6,346 bases of DNA from contig JBEEFX010000174.1 of NCBI GenBank assembly GCA_041166365.1, positions 1 through 6,346 of the forward strand. Reading direction: 5' to 3'. This stretch comes from DASUCS01 sp041166365 (GTDB taxonomy: Bacteria > Actinomycetota > Acidimicrobiia > Acidimicrobiales > JACDCH01). The stretch's first letter is position 1; each line of letters opens with the position of its first letter. This document shows, one piece after another, positions 6,341 to 6,346 of this stretch. Position numbers and translations under genes: made by a program. The notes below the pieces were generated by a model. It was not told the origin of the DNA. It did not search any database and saw only the letters and a list, made by a program, of their open reading frames with translations.

Positions 6341-6346
6341 CGGCCG

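Overview
The window is GC-rich DNA with dense coding on both strands, GTG starts and few Shine-Dalgarno sequences. This suggests an actinomycete-type bacterium, perhaps of the Acidimicrobiia. That placement is inferred from composition and protein style, not from a marker gene. No rRNA, tRNA, CRISPR array, insertion sequence or phage gene was seen.

Left part (1-1456, + strand): the 3' end of a secreted-style protein of unknown function (a beta-sandwich-like region plus a PsbP/Mog1-like C-terminal domain) is followed 37 bp later by a small split-barrel flavin-binding protein of the pyridoxamine 5'-phosphate oxidase family, which has the only good ribosome binding site in the window. A perfect 12-bp hairpin (1463-1489) separates this pair from the convergent genes to its right.

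Centre (1493-5394, - strand): a two-gene operon. The first gene (5394 to 2188) encodes a 1068-residue membrane-bound cytochrome. Its N-terminal domain has five predicted helices, two of which carry histidine pairs spaced 14 residues apart, the arrangement used to hold two b-type hemes. It is followed by an extracytoplasmic domain with five CxxCH heme c sites, a long C-terminal region with an HTFPTG motif, and a C-terminal membrane anchor. The second gene probably starts inside the first gene's stop codon (GTGA overlap). It encodes a membrane-anchored TPR protein resembling the CcmI/NrfG assembly factors for c-type cytochromes. Together they look like a transmembrane electron conduit and its dedicated assembly partner.

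Right part (5453-6340, + strand): a divergent gene, 58 bp from the cytochrome start, encodes a protein with one membrane helix, a cyclic-nucleotide-binding domain and a C-terminal bacterial SH3 domain. The short shared promoter region holds a 9-bp direct repeat and possible leaderless promoters.

The most interesting element is the fused b-type/multiheme c-type cytochrome with its coupled TPR gene and a divergent membrane-linked cyclic-nucleotide sensor. The domain order (b domain first, c hemes after) is opposite to that of the Geobacter CbcL-type fusion, so it may be an undescribed quinone-to-extracytoplasm electron transfer module.
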